Source of the DNA: Kaistella chaponensis
Lineage (GTDB): Bacteria; Bacteroidota; Bacteroidia; Flavobacteriales; Weeksellaceae
Direction: 5' to 3'
Assembly (NCBI RefSeq): GCF_900156725.1
Contig: NZ_FTOI01000008.1
Span: forward strand, 1-64,000
DNA length: 64,000 nt
Position 1 is the first letter of the stretch. Each line of letters starts with the position of its first letter. A program made the position numbers and the translations under genes. This document shows, piece by piece, positions 1 through 7,837 of the stretch. Under the pieces are notes generated by a model. It was given only the letters and a program-made list of their open reading frames with translations. It was not told where the DNA came from and searched no databases.

Positions 1-48
1 CTTAACACAACTCACCTTAAATTCTAAACTATACTTTGATTCTCCCAT
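1..48 (-). CDS. IS3-family transposase OrfA, N-terminal fragment at window edge
   Basis: The minus strand reads from ATG at 48 to the edge as MGESKYSLEFKVSCVK, sixteen residues without a stop. The K-Y-S-x-E-F-K pattern is the usual beginning of the helix-turn-helix OrfA protein of IS3 elements, which binds the element ends. It lies just inside a recognisable IS terminus, which supports the call. Only the first codons are visible, so whether the transposase is intact is unknown. Confidence 0.6.
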   Translation of the reverse strand, partial: MGESKYSLEFKVSCVK

Positions 49-94
49 AATAAAAATGCCCCTAAAAAGTGTCTAACTTTTTGGGGGCAGTCCA
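1..94 (-). mobile_element. One end of an IS3-family insertion sequence, cut by the window edge
   Basis: On the minus strand the element would start with TGGACTGCCCCCAAAAAGTT at position 94, a terminal sequence of the type seen in the IS150 group of IS3 elements, and run leftward into a transposase OrfA start at 48. The first bases also form an inverted repeat (57-70 with 76-89, one G-U pair), so the IS tip can fold into a hairpin. The rest of the element lies outside the window. The boundary at 94 is inferred from the usual TG start; no target-site duplication can be checked. Confidence 0.65.
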
Positions 95-125
95 AAAACA
101 GTTTCGGGAATTTTTTTTGAAAAAA

Positions 126-152
126 AGCCATTATGTCAAAAACATAATGGCT
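126..152 (-). terminator. Intrinsic terminator of the small YtxH-like gene
   Basis: AGCCATTATGT pairs perfectly with ACATAATGGCT around a 5-base loop, and the minus strand continues into a run of T. It lies 25 bases after the stop of the minus-strand gene at 177-419. Confidence 0.8.
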
Positions 153-176
153 TCATAAAATATATAAGGGTGATTT

Positions 177-419
177 CTAGTTCTGACTTATGGTATCTTC
201 TACTGAAGTTTTTGCTTGGTCAACCTTGTTTTGAACTTGCGAAGCTACATCATTCGCTTTTGATTTCAGATCGCTTCCAAATTTATTGAAGTTATCTTTT
301 GCAGTATTGATGGTATCTTTCACTGCTTGTTTTTCTTCTGGAGTAGAATTTTTGTATTTCCACCATGCTACAGCTCCTAATCCTAATAGTGCTAATAATC
401 CGTTTCTTTTAGTGCTCAT
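177..419 (-). CDS. Small YtxH-like membrane-anchored stress protein
   Basis: This is an 80-aa protein with a short hydrophobic N-terminal segment (about residues 8-20, LLALLGLGAVAWW) followed by a charged amphipathic helix rich in Lys, Asp, Ala and Gln. The layout resembles YtxH-type and general-stress proteins: one membrane anchor and a long helical tail with heptad or 11-mer spacing (KDNFNKFGSDLKSKANDVAS). No catalytic motif is present. It is a single-gene unit ending in a clear hairpin. A role in envelope or stress physiology is inference from the layout. It resembles the gene at 5261-5527 in style but not in sequence. Confidence 0.6.
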   Translation of the reverse strand: MSTKRNGLLALLGLGAVAWWKYKNSTPEEKQAVKDTINTAKDNFNKFGSDLKSKANDVASQVQNKVDQAKTSVEDTISQN

Positions 420-598
420 AATTTTATGTTTTAAGTTATTTTAAAAATTTTTATTGATGCGTACATAGATGTAAAAAGTATGCCACATCTTTTTTTCAAA
501 ACATAAAATTTTGTTAAATGATTTGTAAATAGATTTTTAGGGACATTTTATAGCGCCTTCGAATTTTTTTCTGAATCGCATTTTTAAAGGATAAAAAA

Positions 599-621
599 AA
601 CTCTGCCAAGACGACAGAGTT
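599..621 (-). terminator. Intrinsic terminator of pruA
   Basis: AACTCTG and CAGAGTT form a 7-bp stem around a 9-base loop, and the minus strand runs on into eight T residues. It lies 26 bases after the pruA stop. Confidence 0.75.
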
Positions 622-647
622 TTAAATATTGATATTTGAATATCAGT

Positions 648-2273
648 TTAACCTAAATAAGGATATTTGTAATCTTTCGGTGATACAAAAGTTTCTTTGA
701 TACTTCTTACAGAAACCCAACGCATTAAATTCATTTTTGAACCTGCTTTATCATTGGTTCCGGAAGCTCTTGCTCCTCCAAAAGGTTGCTGCCCAACAAC
801 TGCTCCTGTTGGTTTATCATTAATATAGAAATTTCCAGATGCATTTTCCAAAGCTTTGTACGCTTCAGCAATTGCATAACGATCTTGTGCGAAAACAGCT
901 CCAGTTAACGAATAAGGTGAAGTTTCATCAACTAATTTCAAAGTTTCTGTCCAATCTTGATCTTCATAAACATAAATGGAAAGAATAGGGCCGAAAATTT
1001 CTTCACAAACCGATTCGTATTTTGGATTGGTTGTTAAAATCACGGTTGGCTCTACAAACCAGCCTTTAGAATCATCGCATTTACCGCCAAAAATAATTTC
1101 TGCGTCTGTGGATTTTTCTGCTCTTTCGATATAACCTTTACATTTCTCGAAAGAATTTTTATCGATCACCGCATTTACAAAATTGGAAGGATCTTCCGGA
1201 CTTCCCATTTTAATGGTTTTCAACTGAGATTCCATTACGTTTTTCACGTCATTCCAAATAGATTTTGGAATATAAGCTCTGGAAGCTGCCGAACATTTTT
1301 GTCCTTGATATTCAAATGCACCGCGAACCAAACCAGTTGCCACTGATTCTACATTCGCAGAAGAATGTGCTACAACGAAATCTTTTCCGCCCGTTTCACC
1401 TACAATTCTTGGGTAAGTTTTAAACAAATCGATATTGTTTCCGATCATTTTCCACATTCCCTGGAAAACTTTTGTAGAACCTGTAAAATGCAGTCCTGCG
1501 AAATCTGGGTGCGACATTACTTTTTCAGCAGTCTCTTTCCCATCTGTGAAAATCATGTTGATGACTCCTGCTGGTAAACCTGCTTCCATAAAGACATCCA
1601 TCAAAACTTTTGCAGAAAGAACCTGTTTGTCTGAAGGTTTCCAAACTACCACATTTCCCATCATTGCCATACAGCTTGGTAAATTTCCCGCAATTGCCGT
1701 AAAATTAAATGGAGTTACGGCGAAACAAAAACCTTCCAAAGGTCTGTATTCCGATCTGTTCCAAATTCCAGTGTCCGAAACGGGTTGTTCACTGTACATT
1801 TCTGTCATAAATTCAACATTGAAACGTAAGAAATCGATAAATTCACAAGCAGCGTCGATTTCTGCTTGATGAACATTTTTACTTTGACCAATCATTGTTG
1901 CGGCATTCAAGCGATCTCTGTAAGGTCCTGCGATTAAATCTGCAGCTTTCAGGAAAATTGCAGCACGTTGTTCCCAACCGAGGTTATTCCATTTTTCTTT
2001 CGCCGCCAAAGCTGTATTGATGGCTTCGTCAACATTTGCCATGGTTCCTTTGTAGTAATAACCTAAGTCGTGTTGATGATCTTGTGGAGAACTGATGTTT
2101 ACTTTTTCCTCAGATATCACTTCTTTTCCGTTGATGATCATTGGAATGGCAGATTTCTCTTTCCACATTTTTTTGTAAGTGGCAATCAATGATTTTACTT
2201 CATCAGAACCTGGTTCATAAGTTCTTACCGGCTCGTTGATTGCGAAGGGAACTTGCGAAATTGCTTTTGACAT
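648..2273 (-). CDS. pruA: L-glutamate gamma-semialdehyde (delta-1-pyrroline-5-carboxylate) dehydrogenase
   Basis: This 541-aa aldehyde dehydrogenase oxidises glutamate semialdehyde to glutamate with NAD+, the second step of proline breakdown. Visible family motifs are TPFNFTAIAGNLP and VVWKPSD in the NAD-binding domain, HFTGST, ETGGKDFVV with the general-base Glu, and GQKCSAASRAY with the catalytic Cys at residue 327. EEIFGPIL follows in the C-terminal part. The length fits the stand-alone P5C dehydrogenases of Bacteroidota rather than the bifunctional PutA. No proline dehydrogenase gene lies in the window. A TTTG-N20-TAACTTTG promoter lies upstream and a hairpin terminator downstream, so it appears monocistronic. 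Confidence 0.95.
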   Translation of the reverse strand: MSKAISQVPFAINEPVRTYEPGSDEVKSLIATYKKMWKEKSAIPMIINGKEVISEEKVNISSPQDHQHDLGYYYKGTMANVDEAINTALAAKEKWNNLGWEQRAAIFLKAADLIAGPYRDRLNAATMIGQSKNVHQAEIDAACEFIDFLRFNVEFMTEMYSEQPVSDTGIWNRSEYRPLEGFCFAVTPFNFTAIAGNLPSCMAMMGNVVVWKPSDKQVLSAKVLMDVFMEAGLPAGVINMIFTDGKETAEKVMSHPDFAGLHFTGSTKVFQGMWKMIGNNIDLFKTYPRIVGETGGKDFVVAHSSANVESVATGLVRGAFEYQGQKCSAASRAYIPKSIWNDVKNVMESQLKTIKMGSPEDPSNFVNAVIDKNSFEKCKGYIERAEKSTDAEIIFGGKCDDSKGWFVEPTVILTTNPKYESVCEEIFGPILSIYVYEDQDWTETLKLVDETSPYSLTGAVFAQDRYAIAEAYKALENASGNFYINDKPTGAVVGQQPFGGARASGTNDKAGSKMNLMRWVSVRSIKETFVSPKDYKYPYLG

Positions 2274-2308
2274 ATTTTTATTTTTTATTAAATTTAGTGC
2301 GGATGTTA

Positions 2309-2340
2309 CAAAGTTAAGGGAATTCGATCAATGTTCCAAA
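2309..2340 (-). promoter_or_regulatory. Flavobacterial-type promoter of pruA
   Basis: Read on the minus strand, TTTG (2340-2337), a 20-base spacer and TAACTTTG (2316-2309) match the Bacteroidota sigma-A consensus TTTG-N17-23-TAnnTTTG. The predicted leader before the pruA ATG is about 30 bases. Confidence 0.7.
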
Positions 2341-2359
2341 AACAGTTCATTTCTTAAAT

Positions 2360-3010
2360 CTATTCTTTTACCAATATTTTTTCAGTCACGATTTTACTTA
2401 ATGTTACCATTTTTCCTCCAAATTGTACTTTCATGGATTGGTCATACTTTTCGATTTCTATGATTTCTATTGCAGTTCCCAATTCAAGATTTTTGGCATT
2501 TAGAAAACTTAAAAAATCATCGTCGGTTATTGTAACTGCGGTGAAAACAAAACTGCTACCTACTTTGCAAGTACTTAATTTCTTAAGATGTTGAGCGATA
2601 ATGTTTCCGTCTTTGTCTGGGATTGGTTCGCCGTGTGGATCGAATTTTGGGTAGTTCAGAAGTTCATCCATCTTATCAAAAAACAGATCAGACTGTATGT
2701 GTTCTACCTGTTCTGCAATTTCATGTACATTTTCCCACCCGAAATTCATCTTTTCAACAAGAAACATTTCTGTTAAACGGTGTTTTCGAACGACTAAGGC
2801 GGCTTGCATTTTCCCGGAATCCGTAATTCTCAGTGGTTTGTAGCTTTCGTAAATGACCCATTTTTTGTCTGCAAATTTCTTCATCATGTTGTTCACGCTT
2901 GGCATTTTTACATTTAGAAATTTGCTCAATTCATTGATGGTAACAGTATTATTATCGCTGATTAAATGGAATATCGCTTTCAAATAATTTTCTTCAGTAA
3001 GGGAGATCAT
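2360..3010 (-). CDS. DtxR/MntR-family metal-dependent transcriptional regulator
   Basis: This 216-aa protein has the full three-part layout of the family. A winged helix-turn-helix spans about residues 1-70 (SLTEENYLKAIFHLI, then VKMPSVNNMMKKFADKKWV). A metal-binding dimerisation domain spans about 75-145 (RKHRLTEMFL, EQVEHIQSDLFFDKMDELL and the hallmark DPHGEPIP). A C-terminal FeoA-like SH3 domain follows. Such proteins repress metal uptake genes when loaded with Fe2+ or Mn2+. No metal transporter lies next door, so targets and metal are unknown. An 8-bp inverted repeat overlaps its own promoter and may be a self-operator. Confidence 0.9.
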   Translation of the reverse strand: MISLTEENYLKAIFHLISDNNTVTINELSKFLNVKMPSVNNMMKKFADKKWVIYESYKPLRITDSGKMQAALVVRKHRLTEMFLVEKMNFGWENVHEIAEQVEHIQSDLFFDKMDELLNYPKFDPHGEPIPDKDGNIIAQHLKKLSTCKVGSSFVFTAVTITDDDFLSFLNAKNLELGTAIEIIEIEKYDQSMKVQFGGKMVTLSKIVTEKILVKE

Positions 3011-3014
3011 AGGA

Positions 3015-3042
3015 GTTAGATTAACATTGATGCAAATCTAAC
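3015..3042 (-). promoter_or_regulatory. Promoter box with overlapping inverted repeat, candidate self-operator of the DtxR-like gene
   Basis: GTTAGATT (3015-3022) and AATCTAAC (3035-3042) are a perfect inverted repeat with 12 bases between the arms. The right arm contains the minus-strand box TAGATTTG (3040-3033), so a bound dimer would cover the promoter and start site. DtxR-family regulators often repress themselves this way, but the arms do not match a textbook DtxR or MntR box. Confidence 0.45.
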
Positions 3043-3060
3043 AATAATAATATACAATAA

Positions 3061-3083
3061 AAACTCATCCTAAAGATGAGTTT
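3061..3083. terminator. Orphan terminator-like hairpin upstream of the DtxR-like promoter
   Basis: AAACTCATC pairs perfectly with GATGAGTTT across a 5-base loop, and the minus strand continues TTATTG. It lies upstream of the dtxR-like promoter and after no gene on either strand, so it may insulate that promoter from leftward transcription. Confidence 0.4.
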
Positions 3084-3257
3084 CAATTTAACGTGGGTAA
3101 ATTCGTATGAAAAATTTAATCGGATAAAAACATCAAAATAGCAGATTTTTAATGTTGTTTTCTTGATACAAAGTTCCTGCTTTTAGCAATATAAATCGCG
3201 GGTTATTTAACGGTATTTCATATGGTGTTTTCACCTTTTTTGTTTATTTTTATAAAT

Positions 3258-4295
3258 ATGAAATTTTCCTTTAAGAATGATTACGCCGAAGGTTGCCATC
3301 CAAGAATTTTAGAAGCACTTTCTGCGACCAATTTAGTGCAGCAAAACGGTTATGGTCTTGATGATTACTGCCTGAATGCCGAACATTTAATCCAAAAAAA
3401 AATCAACAATCCCCGTGCAAAAGTACATTTCGTTTCGGGAGGAACACAGGCAAATTTAATTGTCATCTCTGCATTTCTAAGACCGCATGAGAGTGTAGTT
3501 TCACCTGCAACCGGACACATTTTTACCAATGAGAGTGGAGCAATTGAAGCAACCGGACATAAAGTTCATGCGGTGGAAACTGAAGATGGTAAAATTCGAC
3601 CGGAAGATATTCGCAAAGTAATTGATGTGCATCAAAACAAACCTCATCAAGTTAAGCAGAAATTGGTCTATATTTCTAATTCTACTGAGGTCGGAACCAT
3701 TTATTCTAAAAAAGAACTGATTGATTTATACCAATTCTGTCAGGAAAACAATCTCTTTTTATTCGTTGATGGAGCTCGTTTAGGTCATGCATTGAAGGCC
3801 GAAACCAATGATTTAACATTAGAAGATTTTGGCAAATATACAGATGCTTTTTATTGGGGCGGAACCAAAAATGGCGCTTTAATTGGTGAAGCAATTGTCA
3901 TTAATAATGAAGATCTGCAAGGTGAATTTGGTTTCCATTTAAAACAGAAAGGAGCCATGCTTGCAAAAGGGCGTTTGCTGGGAATTCAGTTTCAGGAATT
4001 ACTAAAAGATGATCTGTATTTTGATTTGGCAAACCTTGCGAACCAAAAAGCGATGAAAATTAAAAAATCTTTTCAAGAAATAGGATGTCATTTTCTTAGT
4101 GAAACCTTTACGAATCAGATTTTCCCAATTTTGAATAATTCCCAAATCGAAAAACTTTCCGAAAATTTCGATTTCTACGTTTGGAAAAAGATCGATGAAG
4201 ATAAATCTGCAGTTCGCATTATTACTTCGTGGGCGACGAGTGATGAAATCGTCGAAAAATTAATTGCTGAAATTAGTAGTTTAAGAAACTCATAA
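3258..4295 (+). CDS. Low-specificity L-threonine aldolase / beta-eliminating lyase family
   Basis: This is a 345-aa PLP enzyme of fold type I that splits threonine or allo-threonine into glycine and acetaldehyde. Visible parts are FKNDYAEGCHPRIL at the N-terminus, VSGGTQANLIVISA, the FVDGARLGHAL segment holding the PLP-binding Asp and Arg, and YWGGTKNGALIGEA with the Schiff-base Lys. An in-frame start 36 bases upstream would add a hydrophobic stub. I chose the ATG at 3258 because family members begin at MKFSFKNDYAEG and an A-rich stretch (TATAAAT) precedes it. It converges on fabI with a shared hairpin between them. Confidence 0.88.
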   Translation: MKFSFKNDYAEGCHPRILEALSATNLVQQNGYGLDDYCLNAEHLIQKKINNPRAKVHFVSGGTQANLIVISAFLRPHESVVSPATGHIFTNESGAIEATGHKVHAVETEDGKIRPEDIRKVIDVHQNKPHQVKQKLVYISNSTEVGTIYSKKELIDLYQFCQENNLFLFVDGARLGHALKAETNDLTLEDFGKYTDAFYWGGTKNGALIGEAIVINNEDLQGEFGFHLKQKGAMLAKGRLLGIQFQELLKDDLYFDLANLANQKAMKIKKSFQEIGCHFLSETFTNQIFPILNNSQIEKLSENFDFYVWKKIDEDKSAVRIITSWATSDEIVEKLIAEISSLRNS

Positions 4296-4301
4296 AAAAA
4301 A

Positions 4302-4329
4302 ATTCCGTCTCAAACTTCTGAGACGGAAT
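4302..4329. terminator. Bidirectional terminator between threonine aldolase and fabI
   Basis: ATTCCGTCTCA and TGAGACGGAAT form a perfect 11-bp stem with a 6-base loop. It lies between convergent stops, and the minus strand continues into nine T residues. Confidence 0.85.
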
Positions 4330-4351
4330 ATATTATTAATTAAAGATTTGC

Positions 4352-5164
4352 TTATTGTAAATCTTCAAATTTATCTACGATTTTCTGCGAAACTCCAGTA
4401 TTACTAAATCCACCGTCATGGAAAAGGTTTTGCATGGTCACTTTTCTCGTAAGATCCGAAAAAAGACTCACACAATAGTTTGCGCAATCAAGTGCATCGG
4501 CATTTCCAAGTGGAGACATGCTGTCTGCGAAATTGAAAAATCCGCTTATTCCTTTCACACCTGCACCAGCTTTGGTCATCACAGGAGATTGAGAAATAGT
4601 GTTTACGCGTACTTTTCGGTCGCCCCAATAATATCCGAAACTTCTGGCAATGCTTTCTAGATAGGATTTATTGTCTGCCATATCACCATAATTCGGGAAT
4701 GTTCTTTGAGCTGCAATATAAGTGAGCGCTAAAATGGAACCCCATTCGTTCATGATATCTTTGTCCCACGCTGCTTTCATTACTTTGTGAAAAGAAACGG
4801 AGGAAACATCCCAACCTTTTTCTAAAAAATCATAGTTAAGATCGGTATAAGTTTTTCCTTTTCTAATGTTTACCGACATACCAATTGAATGCATGATAAA
4901 ATCTATTTTACCATATTTTTCTTGGGCATGTGCAAAAAGTTTTTCTAAATCCTCCATCGATGTTGCATCTGCGGCAATAACATCTGAACCGGTTTTCTTG
5001 GCAAGTTCATCAATTTCCCCCATTCTCATTGCGATTGGTGCGTTTGAAAGAATAAATTCTGCGCCTTCTTCATGGCATCTCTCTGCAACTTTCCAAGCGA
5101 TAGACTGATCGTTTAAAGCTCCGAAAATAATTCCTTTCTTACCTTTTAGTAATCCGTATGACAT
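4352..5164 (-). CDS. fabI: Enoyl-[acyl-carrier-protein] reductase (NADH), FabI type
   Basis: This 270-aa short-chain dehydrogenase catalyses the last step of each fatty-acid elongation cycle, reducing trans-2-enoyl-ACP. FabI signs are the SYGLLKGKKGIIFGALND start, SIAWKVAERC, MHSIGMS, the catalytic Y-x6-K pair in YGDMADNK, and RVNTISQSPVMTKAG. A longer reading begins at a TTG at 5182. The ATG at 5164 is preferred because FabI proteins start at MSYGLLKGK, and a TAAATTTG box (5187-5180) lies 15 bases upstream of it. FabI is the target of triclosan and isoniazid-type inhibitors in other bacteria. Confidence 0.95.
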   Translation of the reverse strand: MSYGLLKGKKGIIFGALNDQSIAWKVAERCHEEGAEFILSNAPIAMRMGEIDELAKKTGSDVIAADATSMEDLEKLFAHAQEKYGKIDFIMHSIGMSVNIRKGKTYTDLNYDFLEKGWDVSSVSFHKVMKAAWDKDIMNEWGSILALTYIAAQRTFPNYGDMADNKSYLESIARSFGYYWGDRKVRVNTISQSPVMTKAGAGVKGISGFFNFADSMSPLGNADALDCANYCVSLFSDLTRKVTMQNLFHDGGFSNTGVSQKIVDKFEDLQ

Positions 5165-5216
5165 AATCTTAATTTTAGACAAATTTAAAAAATTTTTACT
5201 GTTAAATGCATAAAAA

Positions 5217-5241
5217 AAGAACCGCAGTCAATACGGTTCTT
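5217..5241 (-). terminator. Intrinsic terminator of the small amphipathic-protein gene
   Basis: AAGAACCG pairs with CGGTTCTT, followed on the minus strand by TTTTTT. It lies 20 bases after the stop at 5261. Confidence 0.8.
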
Positions 5242-5260
5242 AATACAGTGAAATATTCGT

Positions 5261-5527
5261 TTAGTTCGTCGCCTTTTTTACTTCTGCTTGCGCATCTACG
5301 GCAGCATCTTTGGTTTTTTCCCAAACGTCTGAAACCGCGTCTTTTGTAGATTCCCAAGCGTCAGAAACATTTTCTTTAGCTCTTTCCATCCAGCCTTCTT
5401 GCGTCGGTTCAGTGTTTTTTTCTTTTTGTTCGCGGATGTATTCTTTTGCTCTGTCAGCATAATCATTAACCGTCCATTTTGCTTTTTCTACTGCACCTTC
5501 TGCTTTGTTGTAATCTTGTCTGTCCAT
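5261..5527 (-). CDS. Small amphipathic helical protein, LEA-like repeats
   Basis: This 88-aa acidic/basic protein has no signal peptide and no membrane segment. Its second half repeats an 11-residue pattern: SDAWESTKDAV, SDVWEKTKDAA, DAQAEVKKA. The pattern resembles LEA and apolipoprotein-like stress proteins that fold as amphipathic helices on membranes or on drying. The two copies of [DS]xWExTKDA are visible directly. It is monocistronic with its own hairpin. Function is not known; a stress-protection role is inference from the repeat pattern only. Confidence 0.6.
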   Translation of the reverse strand: MDRQDYNKAEGAVEKAKWTVNDYADRAKEYIREQKEKNTEPTQEGWMERAKENVSDAWESTKDAVSDVWEKTKDAAVDAQAEVKKATN

Positions 5528-5723
5528 TTGTATAAATTTTAGAGTTAATATTGAATATTTAAAAAAAATAATTTGATATGATTGTCAACTTGCAAGTTCT
5601 ATACCTCTATCTATTAATATAATGTTAAAAATGTAATAAAGTTTTCTTAAAATGTGAAACTGGTAATCTGTTTTATGAGTGATTTGAAAAATATGTTTTT
5701 TATTTTTGAAGTAAAATTTATAA

Positions 5724-6287
5724 ATGGAGACATTGCGTTGCGGTTGGTGCGAAAAAGATGATTTGTATCGAAAATATCATGATGAAGAATGGGGAAAACC
5801 CGTTTACGATGATGAAACAATTTTCGAATTTCTGGTTTTAGAGAGTTTTCAGGCGGGTCTTTCTTGGTACACAATTCTCAAGAAAAGGGAAAATTTTTCT
5901 GAAGCATTTGATCGGTTTAATTTCAAAAAAATTGCTATTTATTCGGAGGACAAAGTAGAAGATTTGATGGAGAATACAGGAATCATTAGAAACAGACTGA
6001 AGATTTTGGCGACCATTAATAATGCACAGAAATTTCAGGACGTGCAAAAAGAATTCGGAACTTTTTCAAAATATATTTGGGGTTTTGTAGATGGGAAACC
6101 AATTGATAATCAACCGAAATCATTAAAAGAAGTTCCGGCGACCACCGAAATTTCAGATGCCTTGTCTAAAGATTTGAAGAAAAGGGGTTTTAAATTTCTG
6201 GGTTCTACAGTTGTTTATGCGCATATGCAAGCAACAGGAATGGTGAATGATCATGTGGTAGATTGTCATTGCAGGGTGAGAAAATAA
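5724..6287 (+). CDS. tag: DNA-3-methyladenine glycosylase I
   Basis: This 187-aa base-excision repair enzyme removes 3-methyladenine from alkylated DNA. The TAG family zinc snap is visible at both ends: RCGWCEKDD plus YHDEEWG near the N-terminus, and NDHVVDCHCR at the C-terminus. The helix-hairpin-helix core (ESFQAGLSWYTILKKRENF and NRLKILATINNA) is in place, and the length is normal. A TATTTTTG box lies 15 bases before the ATG. The gene converges on the nucleoside phosphorylase, with a hairpin between the stops. Confidence 0.93.
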   Translation: METLRCGWCEKDDLYRKYHDEEWGKPVYDDETIFEFLVLESFQAGLSWYTILKKRENFSEAFDRFNFKKIAIYSEDKVEDLMENTGIIRNRLKILATINNAQKFQDVQKEFGTFSKYIWGFVDGKPIDNQPKSLKEVPATTEISDALSKDLKKRGFKFLGSTVVYAHMQATGMVNDHVVDCHCRVRK

Positions 6288-6315
6288 AATGCGGCTAATT
6301 TCTTAGTCGCATTTT
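6286..6315. terminator. Bidirectional terminator between tag and the phosphorylase gene
   Basis: AAAATGCGGCTA and TAGTCGCATTTT form a 12-bp stem with one G-U pair. It starts at the tag stop codon and lies between convergent genes. Confidence 0.75.
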
Positions 6316-6332
6316 AATGAATATTGGTATAT

Positions 6333-7187
6333 TTACTTCACAATCCGATCCAAAACCCACTCGATCATGTTTTTCTCAGACGCAGCATGATCCGCAGAAA
6401 ACTCACCTCTTCTTCGGTTTGCAATAACAGAGTTTACGGTAATGGCTTTGTGTCCTAATAACTTAGAGAGTCCGTAAATCGCCGATGTTTCCATCTCGAA
6501 ATTCGTAATGCCTAAATCGTTTAAAGTTTCGAGAAATTTATCATCCAACGCTTTTAATCGCAATTGTCTTCCTTGTGGAGCATAAAAACCTGGGAAAGTT
6601 GCGGTGTTTCCGTGGTATTTTGCGTCTTGGTAATATTCTCCCATTTCTTTCGCCCAATCAGAAAAATACAACATTGGTTTTATTTTTTCGTACGGGAATT
6701 TTGCCATGAAATTTCTGGAGAATTCATTTTCAAACTCATAATCTTGGTAAAAATGCATTAAACCATCAAGTCCAACCACGTTTTCGGTCACCAACATGTT
6801 ATCTACTTCCACGTCTGGATTCACACTTCCGCAAGTTCCCATTCGGAATAATTCTAAAGCGGTATGATCAGTTTTGAACACTTTATTTTTTAGATCAATA
6901 TTCACCAACGCATCGAGTTCGTTCATCACGATATCGATGTTTTCAGTCCCAATTCCGGTGGACATTACCGTGATTCTTTCACCTCGCAAAGTTCCGGTAT
7001 GCGTATAAAATTCTCTTTTGTTTTTTTTGATTTCAATCTTATCGAAATACTTAGAAACTTTCGGAACACGGTCGGGATCTCCTACCAACATTATTTTTCC
7101 GGCAATATCTTCAGGCAGTAAATTTAAATGGTAAACACTTCCGTCGTCATTGAGCACCAATTCGGATGCTGCTAATTTATTGATCAT
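6333..7187 (-). CDS. Nucleoside phosphorylase (uridine/purine phosphorylase superfamily)
   Basis: This 284-aa protein of the PNP/UDP family splits nucleosides with phosphate to a free base and ribose-1-phosphate. It shows the phosphate loop VGDPDRV, the STGIGTENIDIVMNEL segment, GTCGSVNPDV, and the C-terminal FEMETSAIYGLSKLLGH block with the ribose-binding Met-Glu. The order resembles uridine phosphorylase more than hexameric PNP, but base specificity cannot be read here. It is a single-gene unit. A second hairpin upstream (7209-7232) separates it from the SUI1-like gene. Confidence 0.82.
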   Translation of the reverse strand: MINKLAASELVLNDDGSVYHLNLLPEDIAGKIMLVGDPDRVPKVSKYFDKIEIKKNKREFYTHTGTLRGERITVMSTGIGTENIDIVMNELDALVNIDLKNKVFKTDHTALELFRMGTCGSVNPDVEVDNMLVTENVVGLDGLMHFYQDYEFENEFSRNFMAKFPYEKIKPMLYFSDWAKEMGEYYQDAKYHGNTATFPGFYAPQGRQLRLKALDDKFLETLNDLGITNFEMETSAIYGLSKLLGHKAITVNSVIANRRRGEFSADHAASEKNMIEWVLDRIVK

Positions 7188-7208
7188 AACTCTATTGTTT
7201 AAATTAAA

Positions 7209-7232
7209 AAAATCCTTTGAAAAAAGGATTTT
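7209..7232 (-). terminator. Intrinsic terminator downstream of the SUI1-like gene
   Basis: AAAATCCTTT pairs with AAAGGATTTT and the minus strand continues into T-rich sequence. It lies about 90 bases after the SUI1-like stop and just upstream of the phosphorylase start. Confidence 0.65.
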
Positions 7233-7319
7233 AAAGGTACGCAGTTTTTTTAGTTTAATAAAATTTTATTTAAAAAATGAAATCATTATTTTTAATAAAA
7301 TCATCGTTCGACCACCGTA

Positions 7320-7643
7320 TTATCCACCTACACGTTTTGTTTTGTAGCCCATTTCTTTTAGGATTATCATTATTTTGTCCCGGTTGTTACCTTGGATTAC
7401 AATTATGCCATCTTTTTCGGATCCGCCGATTCCGAGCGTTGTTTTTATTTTTTTAGAGATTTTTTTCAGGTCGTCATCGCTACCTTCAAATCCTTCTATT
7501 AAAGTAACAGGTTTTCCATGTCTTCCTTTTTTCTCGAATTTGCAGATGAGTGGTTCTACCTGAACAAATTTTTCTTCGGGCATTTCAAAATCCTGCTCTT
7601 CGTGATCAGGAAAAATATTTTTGAGTTGATCTCGTAAATCCAT
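7320..7643 (-). CDS. eIF1/SUI1-like translation initiation factor (YciH family)
   Basis: This 107-aa protein has a C-terminal SUI1 domain of about 75 residues with GRHGKPVTLIEGFEG, LGIGGSEKDGIIVIQGNNR and a terminal GYKTKRVGG. Eukaryotic eIF1 controls start-codon selection; bacterial relatives are proposed to act on initiation under stress, but their role is not settled. A longer reading begins at 7700. The ATG at 7643 (MDLRDQLKNIF) is chosen because a TATTTTTG box ends four bases upstream, leaving no room for upstream coding and implying a leaderless mRNA. Confidence 0.85.
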   Translation of the reverse strand: MDLRDQLKNIFPDHEEQDFEMPEEKFVQVEPLICKFEKKGRHGKPVTLIEGFEGSDDDLKKISKKIKTTLGIGGSEKDGIIVIQGNNRDKIMIILKEMGYKTKRVGG

Positions 7644-7647
7644 AGTA

Positions 7648-7655
7648 CAAAAATA
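7648..7655 (-). promoter_or_regulatory. TATTTTTG box four bases before the SUI1-like ATG
   Basis: The minus-strand box at 7655-7648 matches TAnnTTTG and leaves four bases to the ATG at 7643, so transcription should start at or next to the start codon. It also supports the shorter start for this gene. Confidence 0.5.
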
Positions 7656-7837
7656 ATCAAATTTGTTTTCAATTTTGAAAACCTTGAATAGTTTTAACAA
7701 AAAAACTAAGAGGGTTTTATCGCTTTTTTTAATTCCACTGTTTGAAAATTTCTATGCAAGTCATAAAAAATTCATAAAACCGGCATTTGGTTCGTTTTGT
7801 TCTGAACTAAAATGTATTTTCGCATTAAACGTGATAA

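Noticed and set aside
1435-1869. A 144-aa plus-strand reading frame
   Set aside because: It lies wholly inside pruA on the opposite strand, and pruA has full family motifs.
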